Origin: Triatoma infestans | Taxonomy: Eukaryota > Arthropoda > Insecta > Hemiptera > Reduviidae | Assembly (NCBI GenBank): GCA_011037195.1 | Contig: JAAEAF010014818.1 | Location: forward strand, 1-64,000 | Length of the DNA: 64,000 nucleotides | Direction of reading: 5' to 3' | Shown here: piece after piece, positions 1-10,133 of the stretch | Layout of the letters: every line of letters starts with the position of its first letter | Numbering within the stretch: the first letter of the stretch is position 1 | Notes under the pieces: generated by a model | What the model was told of the DNA's origin: nothing | What the model saw: the letters and a program-made list of their open reading frames with translations, nothing else | The model's database searches: none | Position numbers and translations under genes: made by a program

Positions 1-125
1 ACCTGTCCTCCCTAACCAATCCAGGGAATTCTCTCCCAGATATTTGAAGCGCCAGTGGCCAAGGGACATCCTGTCACAGATAGAGGAATAAGAAGACCAG
101 GAAGAGTGGCATTGACCGCCTCCTT
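1..125 (+). pseudogene. Jockey-like LINE, 3' coding tail
   Basis: Read with one frameshift, this piece gives a short run ending in KRQWPRDILS. That matches the C-terminal tail seen in the other Jockey-like copies of this window (11480-11757 reverse has KRQWPRDLLS, 48060-48590 forward has KRHWPRDHVI). It is only the last few dozen codons, so it is a truncated dead copy running off the window edge. The clade call rests on internal comparison only. Confidence 0.5.
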
Positions 126-158
126 CAAGCCACATTTATCTAAGCCCACATTTACTTA

Positions 159-745
159 TTGTATTATTACAGATTCCTAATGAAATATATGAAGAGCAAT
201 CTGATATCCAGGCAAACCAAAATTAGGCTCTACAAAATGCTCATTCTTACAGTCCTAACGTATGCTTCTCAAACCTGGACCATTCTTAAGATAGATGAAA
301 AAAAACCTCCTTATTTTCGAAAGGAAAATTCTCCGAAAAATCTTTGGTCCAATTAAAGAAGGTAATTTATGGAGAAGAAGAAAGTATAGGGAGTTGTATG
401 AATTATATGGAGAAGCAGATATAGTGAAGAAGATTAGGTTAAACAGATTGAGCTGGGCGGTTCCACGTAATTAGAATGGAACAAGATGAAGTGCCAAGGA
501 AAATTCTGGAAGGAGAAGTGGGCATAACAAGAAAGGTTGGCAGACCGATGCTCAGATGGCTGGATGGTGTTGCCAACGATGCGAGAAATCTCCTGGATAC
601 TCGCAACTGGAAAGCAGCTGCAACCAACAGAGACAGCTGGAATAGACTCCCAGAGGAGGCCAGGACCCACCAAGGGTTGTAGCGCCATGGAGATAGATAG
701 ATTATTACAGATTGTAAATATAATAAACAACAAAAAAAAAAAAAA
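159..745 (+). pseudogene. RTE-like LINE, reverse transcriptase C-terminus and poly(A) end
   Basis: The frame holds the typical post-RT region of endonuclease/reverse-transcriptase LINEs: IRLYKMLILTVLTYASQTW, then an RKIL-like segment after a frameshift, then ELYGEADIVKKIRLNRLSW and finally GRPMLRWLDGV with DARNLLDTRNWK near the end. Such elements copy their own RNA at a nicked target. The catalytic RT core and endonuclease are missing, so this is a 5'-truncated copy. Several frame changes show it is dead. The copy ends in an A-rich run at about 731-745, the expected LINE 3' end. Comparable tails lie at 27300-27850 and 44560-45125. RTE-like is my best clade guess. Confidence 0.8.
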
Positions 746-1144
746 TACACAAAATTTATCATAAGAAATATAATCTGGTATCTGAGTATAAACCACGCAT
801 GGTATTATATGAAATGCGCCTAGGCATCTATGGAATGCCTGAATTTCATACTTTGCCGGTAACATATGTATGTATATATATTGGTACTTCAACCAGATAC
901 AGGTCAGAACATTCTGCATCTTTGATTTGTTGCCCTGACACTTAAGATGGCCCAGCTGACTGTCACCTCTGATAAGGTATTCTCTCTGCTTCACCATGAC
1001 CTCTTTTACGCTCAGTATATTTTTCGATATGTTTTTCTTGACAGCTGGCCCTCAGCCACATGGATTATATGAGCTTCTCTTATTAAACACAATTTTTAAC
1101 AGCTTCATAAAGAGTTCATTTAATTGTCTACCTGATTTTATTTT
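746..1144. other. No gene seen
   Basis: Unique-looking AT-rich DNA. Open frames on both strands are short and resemble no family I recognise. Confidence 0.5.
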
Positions 1145-1300
1145 TTTAGTTACTGTTGTAATGTTATTGTGTGATGATGTGTATTTGTAGTAGCACGAGC
1201 GGTATTGTATAATAAAGGGCTTGTAAGTATGCAAGTTTAAGAGAGAATGAAGTATGAGTAATAAACAAGAAATCACACTGTTTTTTAAAAGGATAATTCT
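1145..1300 (+). repeat. L1-LTR family fragment
   Basis: Shares the landmarks AATGTTATTGTG, AGCACGAGCGG and GGGCTTGTAAGTAT with copies at 21695-21890 (reverse), 26930-27300 (reverse) and 52563-52918 (forward). The start TGT and the conserved AATAAA-rich middle suggest a solo LTR fragment. The family of its parent element is unknown. Confidence 0.55.
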
Positions 1301-1734
1301 CTAAGAGAAATTAAGTTACTTTGAATATCACAATAGCTTATAATAATTTCTTATAACATAATACTGGTATAGCTCTGATGTTTTCACCTTGATTTTTAGA
1401 ACAAGTCTGTCTTGCAAAGAATGTTTCTCTTTTGTCCGTTTAGTGCCTCCGCTGTGAGGAGAAGGGGTAGTACAATGCCATAATTGTTCTTGAATTTTTC
1501 CAGTAACTGTTTCCATATACCTGGCTTGTCCCTTTTGCAAGGGTATGTCACATATTTTGATAATTTTGATTTATATATAAATTAATATATTTTAATGTTT
1601 TTCATCCATCACACTGTGAACATCTATTTTGAATGCACTCAGAATTGCTGAGTTCTTAACGTTTTCTGTAACCGACACCTAATTAATTCTCAAAATACGT
1701 ACTTGCAAACCTGCACCACCGAAAAGCGTGTCCT
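1301..1734. other. No gene identified
   Basis: A reverse-strand open frame of 70 codons at 1328-1540 (LQDRLVLKIKVKTSEL in its second half) has a plausible residue mix. I recognise no domain and no neighbour supports it. Confidence 0.3.
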
Positions 1735-1850
1735 TTTAGGAGAAAGTATTGCTATGGTATGAAGTTTTCAAAATTGAATTTTCACCAGAAATATATGGTT
1801 TTGTGGTTCCTAGATTACGAAAAAGTATTTTTATTGAACGTCTTTGGTAT
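1735..1850 (+). repeat. Diverged DR1 fragment
   Basis: Weakly matches the opening of DR1: an AGTATTG block, AATTGAATTTTCACC, GAAATAT, then a fall into an ATATAT run (about 1849-1905). Old copy. Confidence 0.4.
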
Positions 1851-1959
1851 ATATATATAGATATATATGGATTATGTGTGGATTATTATATATGGATTAT
1901 AATATATATATGGATTAACTGCCTCTTAAGATGTAATAAAAGAGTAGACTGTTTAGTTT

Positions 1960-2561
1960 AGTCCATCTTTTAGCCCACGAAGTCTACAATTTAGTTTATA
2001 CCCAAATAAAGCTGCCAAACTTGTTCTCCAAAGAAATTTATTATTACAAGTTCTTTGGAACATAGCTCTAGTAACAGTTGGTGATGTTGCAGTCACGAAC
2101 ATTGTAACACTTCTCCTGGACCATTTTTGTATTGCTATTTTCTCCCCTTAGAAGGGAATTTTTTTTTTTGAAACAACAATATATCAAAACAAATTATTAG
2201 TCTAGAATAAAAATTATCTTGTCTTAAAAATTTAAAATCTTTTTCAAACATTGAGATGAAAAGAGTCCCAAATTATTCATAATTTATTTTACATTGTCAT
2301 TATTTATATGTTCATTATTTTTTTGTTTAATGGAGAAAATGCCATTATATTATCGCTGATTCTTGCAAGTATCTTCTTTTTTTGGTTTTGAATTGAAATC
2401 CAATTTTTAAAGTGCAATGATGACAGAGAATTTAAATCGAAACAAACATAATCTGCGAGTGGATAAGCAACTTGGGATGAAACACAAAATTCCTGTTAAT
2501 ACCACAAAATTCTATTTGGTATCCACATAAAAAAACAAAAAAAATGGCTCCAACGATTTTC
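1960..2561. other. No gene seen
   Basis: AT-rich, with a short T run near 2161. The last ~25 bases (AAAATGGCTCCAACGATTTT) match a DR1 segment, so the TTAA element that follows probably landed in an old DR1 copy. Confidence 0.4.
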
Positions 2562-2565
2562 TTAA

Positions 2566-3208
2566 AGGATCCCCCACACCGACGCAAAACATTCGCTGCC
2601 ACGGCGGACATGGAACCGCAACGGAACAATAGACATGGCGGTCTATGCATGTATTTACTCCGGGTGATGCGGATTCCGCAATGACCGCTGTAGTACAGCT
2701 TCGTTTTGCTCCAACGCTGCATACAGAGTTTTTTCCGCTGCCCCTATTGTTTTGCCGGTTCGGAATTGTTAAAAAAATGGTGTTTTCTTCGGAGAAGCTG
2801 ATCGACCGGAACAGTGAAAAACTATCCTATAATTTATGATCTTTCGCATGAGGAATACAAAAATTGTCATTATTTTTTTCTTCTGAAATAAAAAAGAGGC
2901 TATATTATTATTATTATTATAAAAATGTTTTTACAGTTTCAGCAAATGCCAATAACAACAGAGCTTCTTCATCAACAGACTCAGACGAAGACATTGTGTA
3001 ACACGTTAACGATAAATATTATTAAAAAATAATTTTTTGTAGAATGTCGAAACAATCATTAAGGAAATCCAATATGAAAAGATCCAATAGTCGCTGCCGC
3101 GTCGGTGTGGGCAAACATGTTCCGCTGCCGCGACGCCAGGAAATTTTCCGCAGCGGAAAGTTTGCATCTGCCGAGGCAGCAAATGTTTTGCGTCGATGTG
3201 GGGGATCT
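2566..3208. mobile_element. TTAA-flanked inverted-repeat DNA element (non-autonomous)
   Basis: Terminal inverted repeats of about 35 bp (2566-2600 and 3175-3208; left end AGGATCCCCCACACCGACGC, right end reversed AGATCCCCCACATCGACGC) differ by one indel and two substitutions. They are flanked by TTAA at 2562-2565 and 3209-3212. Subterminal DNA is unusually GC-rich with repeated CGCTGCCGC-like words, unlike its surroundings. Inside, 2943-3001 can be read as a serine/acidic protein tail ending SSSTDSDEDIV followed by a stop, preceded by a T-rich run and an AG (3' splice-site-like). That suggests an internally deleted copy of a larger transposon. TTAA targets fit piggyBac- or Kolobok-like families, but the ends match neither from memory, so I leave the superfamily open. 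Confidence 0.75.
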
Positions 3209-3212
3209 TTAA

Positions 3213-3789
3213 AACATTGTGTACTGTCTACACAGAGAAAAATGGCCTATCACTTTTATATGAAACCTTTTTCCAGTTGATTTTTACTTAAAAAATTGAA
3301 GTTTTTAGAATTTTCTTGTGGTTCTTGAAGTACTACTTCTATAAAGTATATAGTTTCATAAAATATACATAAACATAAATTATATAAATATGAACATAAA
3401 TATATAAACATGTAAACATAAATATTAGGTATATTAGAATGTTAGAGTTCCACATTTGAAGGAAATCAGTTAAATCACTTTAAAGAATTAGACTTCTTAG
3501 TTAACTGGAATTTTCTCTCAAAACGGCAAAGAACGACTCGTTTTAAACTTAGAGGTTATTTGCACAGACATAAACGTATTGCTTTTATTAGACACATGTT
3601 TATTTACCAGAAAAATTGATTCAGAGTTTCCGAGGTATGTCACGAGGTATGTTCCGAGGTATGTCACGTTAAAATTTCAAATTTTTATAGAGGTTTGTTT
3701 AATGTAATTGGCGCTGTCTTCTGGACTACAATATAAGCATTTCAACTATTACCAACCTTCGGTAGACCCATATTTTTCTGTGTTTGTTG
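3213..3789. other. No gene; small tandem repeats
   Basis: AT-rich. Holds a loose ATAAACATAAAT array (about 3366-3430) and three 12-bp units starting CGAGGTATGT at 3631, 3643 and 3655. The stretch 3690-3745 (GGCGCTGTCTTCTGGACTAC) recurs in diverged form at 27866 and 46437. Confidence 0.5.
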
Positions 3790-3994
3790 GTTAAAAAAAA
3801 AAATTGATCAATTTTAAAACGAAAAATCGCAGGAAACTTGTTATTCCATTTAGGTACATTAACGCATCTGAAATGAAGATTTTGGGAGAAATCCATTAAC
3901 CGGAAGTACGGATTCTTTTCTACAGGTTTTCACGATTTTCTCGAAAGCGGTCATAACTATTCATATCAGTACAATGTATGGATTTACCACCAAC
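3790..3994 (+). repeat. Diverged DR1 fragment
   Basis: Contains ACGAAAAATCGCAG, ATTCCATTTAGGTA, AACCGGAAGTACG and TTTTCTCGAAAGCGG in DR1 order. Confidence 0.55.
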
Positions 3995-4006
3995 TTAAGA
4001 TTTAGA

Positions 4007-4272
4007 GTCCTCACGCGTTGGTCTAGTGGCTAGCGCACTCGCCTTTCATGCGAGAATTCAGGATTCAATTCCCATGAGAGCAAAGTTGGTGATGACCCAG
4101 CATCGTGATGAAAAGTGGGAGGCTACAGTTAGTAGCGCCGTAGTTAGCGAAGGTCGGAACTAAATGGCATGGGAACTGCGGCGTGCTTACCACATCCCCC
4201 ACCCCTGTTCAATAAGCCGTCTGGCGAGCCTTAGCCCTTCATGAGCTGTTGCGCCATAGGGTTTTTTTTTTT
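4007..4272 (+). mobile_element. SINE-1, tRNA-Glu-like, with 12-bp TSD
   Basis: The 5' end is a tRNA-like pol III head: box A TGGTCTAGTGG, an anticodon arm with a 7-base loop CTTTCAT (anticodon TTC, glutamate), and a box B-like GGATTCAATTC. A non-tRNA body follows (GACCCAGCATCGTGATG... TAGTAGCGCCG) and ends in a T tract after GCGCCATAGGG. The copy is bounded by a perfect 12-bp duplication TTAAGATTTAGA at 3995-4006 and 4273-4284, the mark of LINE-driven insertion. The tRNA part lacks a matched acceptor stem, so it is a SINE and not a working tRNA gene. Confidence 0.85.
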
Positions 4273-4481
4273 TTAAGATTTAGAAGCATTGATAGAATTC
4301 CAAATATGAAAAAAAAAATCGTTTAACCGAAAGCGACACTTATAGAATAGGTTTTTGAATGTTTTGGGAATTTCCTCGTAAAAGGCTACAGTAATTTTCT
4401 TTATGTTGTTGTGGTGGTTAGTTCCGCAGAGCTGGAAAGCATCGGAGATATTTTCCGTGGTAGCCTGCTTCATTTTATGGT

Positions 4482-4519
4482 CATCGACCGGTTTCGAGCG
4501 TTCGCCCATCTTCAGGATG
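4482..4519 (-). ncRNA. Hammerhead-ribozyme-like motif A1
   Basis: On the reverse strand: CATC (stem I), CTGAAGA (core), T, GGGC-GAAC-GCTC (stem II with one G-U pair), GAAA, the self-complementary ACCGGT (stem III, usable between two molecules), C (cleavage position) and GATG (stem I partner). All parts of a minimal dimeric hammerhead are present except that one extra T sits between the core and stem II. Confidence 0.65.
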
Positions 4520-4564
4520 CGTTTGTCAAACAGTGTGATAACACAGACTTGCAAAAAGCAAACT

Positions 4565-4672
4565 CAGGGTTCGATCCCCATGAGGTCAAAGTCGGTGTTG
4601 ACCCAGCATCATGATAAAAAGTGGGAAGCTACAGTTAGTAGCGCCCTAGGTAGCGAAGGCTGGAACTAAACG
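4565..4672 (+). repeat. SINE-1 fragment (box B plus body)
   Basis: Starts at box B (GGGTTCGATCCCC) and continues through GACCCAGCATCATGAT and TAGTAGCGCC, colinear with 4067-4161. It lacks the box A half and the T tail. It lies in the loop of the HHR-A fold-back. Confidence 0.75.
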
Positions 4673-4755
4673 AGCATTTATGAGCACGGATCGAATGAGT
4701 GTATATACTGAATTTGCTCTGTGCTAGTCTGTGTTATCACACTGTGTGACAAACG

Positions 4756-4793
4756 CATCCTGAAGATGGTCGAACGCCCGAAACCGATCGATG
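4756..4793 (+). ncRNA. Hammerhead-ribozyme-like motif A2 (damaged)
   Basis: CATC, CTGAAGA, T, GGTC-GAAC-GCCC, GAAA, ACCGAT, C, GATG. Stem II has one mismatch and the stem III palindrome is broken by one change, so this copy is probably weaker than A1 or A3/A4. Confidence 0.55.
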
Positions 4794-4845
4794 ACCACAA
4801 AATGAAGCAGGCTACCACGGAAAATGTCTCCGATATTTTCTTTAT

Positions 4846-5930
4846 ACTTGGATTGTTTACTGCACAGATAATAACCTATCAGTTTTTTTCAAAATAGTAG
4901 ATTTTCATATAGTTTTGCGTAATTCATAGCGTTAAATTCCAAGATATTATATGGTTGGTTTTATGATATTGACGGTCTCTTTATTTCCCTACCGGCTTGA
5001 ATTAGTAGATTGATACATGTCCCCTCTCCACCACTTCTATATTTATATTTAAAGAAAATGTGTTATTTGATATATAATTGAATTAACAGAAGTAGGAAAA
5101 CGTCGTGTGAATGCTTCACATCAAATTTTTCACGAATTCAGTTGATCTTAAACTAGTTTTTCTGATAAAAAAAATCTTCAAAATGAAAGATCTGTGGGGC
5201 GAAGCCCCCAGCTGGGATATCTAGTTTTTAATAAAATTATTATATAATGGCTAGAATGCTCTACTTATACTTGGGGTAAAAAAAAAAAAAATAGAATCTA
5301 TTTTTCATTAAATTATCCTTACTTTGTGGGACTATCTTTTGAGGGATATTAAAGGGACATCTCTCTTTGAACAGCTCCACCTTCCTTTTATTAAATTCTA
5401 AAGAAATGTAATATAATATTCTTCCATGAAATATTAATAAGGTAAACGAACTAAAATAAGCAAAAAAATAAACAGTGTGAATACCCGTCACTGGGGATAC
5501 ATGTGCGAAAAAAAATACCAGGAGTAAAGAACTGTCTTTGATGTAGTTTTATTTATTGAAATAACTTGTAGAAATTTTTGAAAACAAATTATTACAGAAT
5601 TAATGAATTAAGAAAGAAATTATTTGAAATGTTGTAAAAATTAAAGATTCTTCGTAAATAACGTTATTAATTTTTAAGAATGTTTATTTTCTTTTCTGAA
5701 AGAAGTTTTAAGATCATATCTTATATTTTAAGGTTTCACATGTAATCCATGATTTGCGACTCCTTGAATATGATTTAATATGATTCATTTATAATACTTT
5801 ATTCAGCTTGTTTCACATTTACACGCTATTTTCGAAAACTTAAATGTATTAAATAGAAATTACACAAAAATAATCTAGTGTACATTAAATTCAATTAAAA
5901 TAATTGTATTTCACATTTTTTTGTTTTTTT
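4846..5930. other. No gene seen
   Basis: AT-rich DNA with short homopolymers. A small GC-rich palindrome GGGGCGAAGCCCC is at 5197-5209. No open frame here resembles a known family. Confidence 0.5.
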
Positions 5931-6202
5931 AATAATTGAGTTCTTATAAATGTTAAATTGGGTTCAATATTACTACATTGGTGAGAGAAGCTAAATTTAA
6001 TAAAATTTTGTATTTGAATGAAGCAGGAACACCAGCATTCCCAGAACACTCAAATGTTGATTTCCTAGGCATAAAAAGTGAAAAGTCTAATACCAAGTAT
6101 AATTCGTATAATTTCGCAATTTCTGAATGGCCATTAATGGTTTCGAAACGTAGTCTACATCTCTTCAACATCATCACCAGCCTTAGATTTTTCCATGTGT
6201 CC
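5931..6202 (+). repeat. Repeat E, copy 1
   Basis: About 270 bp nearly identical to the reverse complement of 11766-12036, including an open frame beginning VREAKFNKILYLNEAG. The two copies keep this frame readable with few changes, which may simply reflect recent copying. Its inner part (reverse strand CTGGTGATGATG ... TTCGAAACC, then a palindromic CCATTAATGG) loosely recalls the ribozyme arms but the core is not intact. Confidence 0.7.
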
Positions 6203-7000
6203 ACTTATCTCCCAACAGTGTCACATATAATATCCAAGTGACCATGTTACAAGTCGTTTCATCAGCCATTAATTCCTGTAGCTCTACTAAACTGCTACAG
6301 CATGCAGTTACATAGATTTTTTACAGAAAGTATTTACATTTTTCATTTTATTTAATCAGTAAAATGAATAATAATGTCTATTTAATGTATTAATAGTATC
6401 AGAGGTATTTTCCATGATAGCCTGCTTCCTTTCGTGGTCCTGTGGGGGAGAGAGAAAATGCCCTCTGGAATTATATGTACCTAACCTTATAATCTCAGTA
6501 GCACAGATAATTATTGCCTGAAACAGACTAACTCTACCTGAAAGACTGTGGCTATCTTACCTAGGCTTACCGAAATATGCCTCGGCGTTAGCCATGAACA
6601 TTCCGACCTACATATAATGTACCACATAAAATTGTCTAATATTGGCGGTCCATGCTCCCAAGGCTTGCTGTTCAGTAACAAAACTTTGAGAGACTGTCAA
6701 AACAGAATTTGGGTGAATCGTAGAACCTACAATTAGAGTACCTTGTTCAATCCTGTGGGCAGTGTAATGGATCCGATCAATCAAATTCGCTTTATACAAA
6801 ACTGGACTCAGTTCCATAAGCAGCCGCATCGTGTCGCCACCTTTAAGCCTCCAAGCGCACGCCAACTCGCATTAACTCTTCTTTCGTGCCTACTACAATA
6901 CGTATTTTGGTGAATGAGTTTTGACTTGAACATGAGGTTGTGAGAAGGAATGAAAGTGCTGGAACTATTCCCGAAGGCAAACTAACTCACTTCCCCCCCA
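6203..7000. other. No gene; scrap of HHR-A arm
   Basis: Around 6401-6438, GAGGTATTTTCCATGATAGCCTGCTTCC matches the outer HHR-A arm but lacks the ribozyme core. The rest shows only short frames on both strands with no recognised product. Base composition rises in GC toward 7000. Confidence 0.4.
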
Positions 7001-7838
7001 CCAAACAGACAAAAAATTCAAAATTCAAAATTCAGCACACTCCTGGCCACCGTACCTAGCGCATAGCGCCAAAACCGGTGCCTATGGTCACTTAGCCTTG
7101 CCTACTATGTAGGCAAGTTTCCATCCCTGCCACGTGGAGGCGGACCTCTACATATCCGTCTAGTCCGGCGCATTACCGCTACTTCTCGAGCAAACAGAGC
7201 GAAGTCTTTAAAATTTTCAGCACTTTTCACCAACTCTTTACATTCTCCCGGCCAATTCTCTCCTCTCCTTTTCAGCTTGAATTCCATATGGATTCTTGCC
7301 TCGTCGAGGAGCCACCAAACAGACATGTAGCTTGTGAGAGATTGGGAGATGGCGGAACTGTTCCCAAGGGCAAACCAACCATCCCCCGCCCACCTAACAG
7401 AGAAACTGGACCTCTGCTATCATCATGACGATCCTCGACCCCCACGAAACCTTTCCTCAACACGTGAAACGGAGCAAGCTCCGCCGGGCTGATTCACGAT
7501 CCCGTGGTACCATTTTGTAGAAGGACAAGTCCCCTACTTAAAGGCCTAGAATGGTCACCGGCCCGACCTTGGACAGTTGCCTGTCCAAAGCCTACGGTTT
7601 TACAACACCCTCCTGGCAGGGTTGGGACACTCCATGCCATTCAGATGATGCGGGTATTCCGTACCCAAAGCCACCAAACAGACAACGGGGATTCTACTAT
7701 CATCATCGCAACTCCATCATCGACCACCACGAAACCATTCCTCAACTCGTGAGTACGGAGCAACACTCCGCCGGGATGGCTCACCATACTGTAGTCCAAT
7801 TTTGTAGAGAAACCTAAGTCCCCTACTTAAAGGCCTAG
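7000..7838. repeat. Tandem duplication, period ~290 bp
   Basis: Blocks repeat at about 288-bp spacing: CCACGAAACC at 7442 and 7730, TCCGCCGGG near 7480 and 7769, and CCCCTACTTAAAGGCCTAGAA at 7531 and 7820. Earlier partial units share ACCAAACAGAC (7000, 7314, 7673). The array is markedly more GC-rich than its flanks. Short frames (7105-7326 reverse, 7504-7817 forward) show no domain I recognise; they may be remnants of an unknown element. Confidence 0.6.
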
Positions 7839-8332
7839 AAATATTATTTAGATGACAGAATTGTCTAATACACTGAAATAGCACTTTAGATGAAAACCTA
7901 ACCCCACCCCTTCCCTATAACTGCCCTTAAATGAATTTTTTTTTTCCAGAGAAATGTATTTAAATAAAAGTTGTAGCTCTTGTATGTGTTAGTTTATATA
8001 ACATGTTTGAAGAAAATCGTCGGAGCTATTTTTGAGAAAAAACGCAAAAAAGTAGGAAAACCAACTTGTAAAGTGACACTTCCGGTTGAGAAAGTTGGAA
8101 AGATAGCTTACTGTTAGATGCCATGGTGATATCTAAACCGCAACTTTCTACGGTTTTTCGTTTTTGAGCTATACTGTTTACATACATACACTCACAGACC
8201 ATGTGCTAAAAAACACTTTTTTGACTCAGGGGACCTCAAAACGGATGTTTCCGGTGAAAACTCGATATAGAAAATTTGACACGATTACAATACTTCCTCT
8301 TACATGGAGTAAGAGAAAGTAAAAAATAAACT
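7838..8332 (-). repeat. DR1 copy, reverse, 3'-truncated
   Basis: Reverse complement of the first half of DR1: the start CTTTCTCTTACTCC lies at about 8305-8318 and the copy runs down through CGAGTTTTCACCGGAA, GGTCCCCTGAGTC, AACCGGAAGTG, GGCTCCGACGATTTTC-like and CATCTAAATAATA near 7840. Confidence 0.8.
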
Positions 8333-8559
8333 CAAATCCTAGACATGCCCTTTTTAAGAAATTAGTGATTATTTTAATTGTTATTAAATTATTATAATTT
8401 CTTAATTTGACTTGCTGTTCACCCAACATTATAACATCCATTATTCAAATTATTCAATGCAGGGCAATGAAAGTATAGTCAGATAGGTCGTGGGCGCAGT
8501 ACTACATGTGTGGTCCCTGATTGCAGACCGTGCCCTGAAACATTTATTTTTGTTAATCA

Positions 8560-8648
8560 TTAGACCTCAAAACATTTACTTCCGATAAAAACTCATTTTC
8601 AAAAATCCGCAACAATTACAAGCGGAAAGAGTAGAGAAAGTAATCAAA
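8560..8648 (-). repeat. DR1-related fragment (subfamily start)
   Basis: Reverse strand reads ACTTTCTCTACTC, then GAGTTTTTATCGGAAGTAAATG and TTTTGAGGTC, the opening of a diverged DR1 relative. Confidence 0.5.
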
Positions 8649-10133
8649 AATCTGAAACAAAAACAAAAAAATAATTTCAATGAGGCAATGTGTAAAAGTA
8701 CAAAATATTGAGTTTGCAAAGGTCATTGAATTAATATGCTAAATCAAGAGAAAGCAATATGTACTTTGTTAGCTGGAAAGTTTAAGTAGTTAAAGCTGTT
8801 GAATAAAACAGTGGCTTGTATAAGACTACTTTATAATCATATATTCATTTGGAACAAGCGTATTAAACTGTGAAGTCTAGGGATAAGACTGTATGAATGA
8901 ACTTAGTAGCTTTACCGCACCAAGTTTCACCATAGTAAACCTAAGTCATTTGTGTACTAAAGTAACATTGTTTCACTTTACACTTATGATTGCAATAACT
9001 GTGTAATATTTCTGTATTATTAGTTTTTATGTAATCTATAGTTTAACTGATTAAAATGTTAATTTTGTTTTATTTTTTTAACTTTACTAAATAAATAGAA
9101 AACCTTAAAATTTAAAAATTATAAGATTAATTCCCTATTGTTTTTATTTTGTCATTATTATTTTATTTTGTAATTTGTACGATATTCAGCGTACTGAACG
9201 GTCGCAGCATTCAATTCTTTAGACTTGTGCTTGTCCAAGTTTTTCTTATATAAAATTGTATATGCCCCCTTAATATTTTATAAGTCCTTAATAATATGCT
9301 TCTTAATAATTTTATAAAAACATGCTTTTAAATCTAAATATTTTTTTAAATATCTAAGATTTAAATATATAAAAAAATGTATATTTGCATTTTACAATGA
9401 AGTATGGGAGTACAAACAAATTTTACAAGCATAAAACATAAAATTATTTCTGGTATTTTCTGGCGAGGTATATGTATAATTCCAGAGTGGCTGTCGTATC
9501 AGCTTCTACGAGCAATCAGTTCCTACCAAGTCAATTCAAGGTAACATGGGATTGCTTGTGGTTCCTCACGAAGTAAAATTAGTAGCCAAAGTAAAGTTTA
9601 ATTAGGTTTTTTTAGTTTGGTTACTCAGCTATTCAGGTTATAAGGGCAATGAGATGCCAGAACTCTTGTCCATAAGGGCTCCATGAGGACCTTATGAGAG
9701 CTGAGTACTTTGTGATATTGTAATATGTCTCCGTAGTGCAGAATCAAAGCTTGAGTGCACAATAAATCACAAAAATGATGGATGAACTCCCAAGGCCAGA
9801 AGCAGACGAAAAATTTTAGATATTAATAGCTATTCGCCCAGGCTTTCTGCAGAATCACTCCAACAAGGCTGCTCTGCCATACGGGTGAATGCCACAATAG
9901 ACCTAAGAAACAAATGCACCGCCTAACAGCGGATAAATGTGTAACAAGTACCAGGACTGCACCTACTTTGTCAGTGTGAGTGGCTTCTATGGCCGAGATT
10001 TCGCTTCTCCGGGGAGGAGAAATTGCCTTCAAGCTTTAAACAGGAGTCTCCTTCTATAGTCTGATTAAATAGTCAGGACTGTAAAAGATACCCTAATTGT
10101 GGGCGCCGCAGTTGATCCATAGGGGTTGATTTG
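8649..10133. other. No gene identified
   Basis: 8649-9470 is very AT-rich with no usable frame. 9780-10030 is less AT-rich and has a 69-codon reverse frame at 9823-10032, but nothing in it matches a family I know. Confidence 0.45.

Larger units (their letters stand above)
4405..4834. mobile_element. HHR-A fold-back element with SINE piece in the loop
   Basis: Two inverted arms (about 4405-4566 and 4711-4834) carry the same sequence in opposite directions, each with a hammerhead-like core. The unit is bounded by an 11-bp duplication ATTTTCTTTAT at 4394-4404 and 4835-4845. The left arm is longer: it keeps GTTGTTGTGGTGGTTAGTTC, which the right arm lacks. The loop (about 4567-4710) contains the box B and body of a SINE-1 copy. 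Relatives lie at 16445-16766, 26095-26225 and 53340-53475. Read as a non-autonomous Penelope-like derivative; the ribozyme link is inference from motif shape. Confidence 0.75.

Noticed and set aside
434..997. 187-codon reverse open frame
   Set aside because: It lies opposite the LINE C-terminus, is rich in residues encoded by reversed LINE codons and AT tracts, and shows no domain. It is a shadow of the LINE.
4018..4080. Functional tRNA gene calls at SINE heads (4018, 33270, 42855, 47040, 50780, 51115, 52060, 62168)
   Set aside because: Box A and box B are present but acceptor stems are not matched, there is no terminator right after the tRNA part, and each continues into a repeated SINE body.
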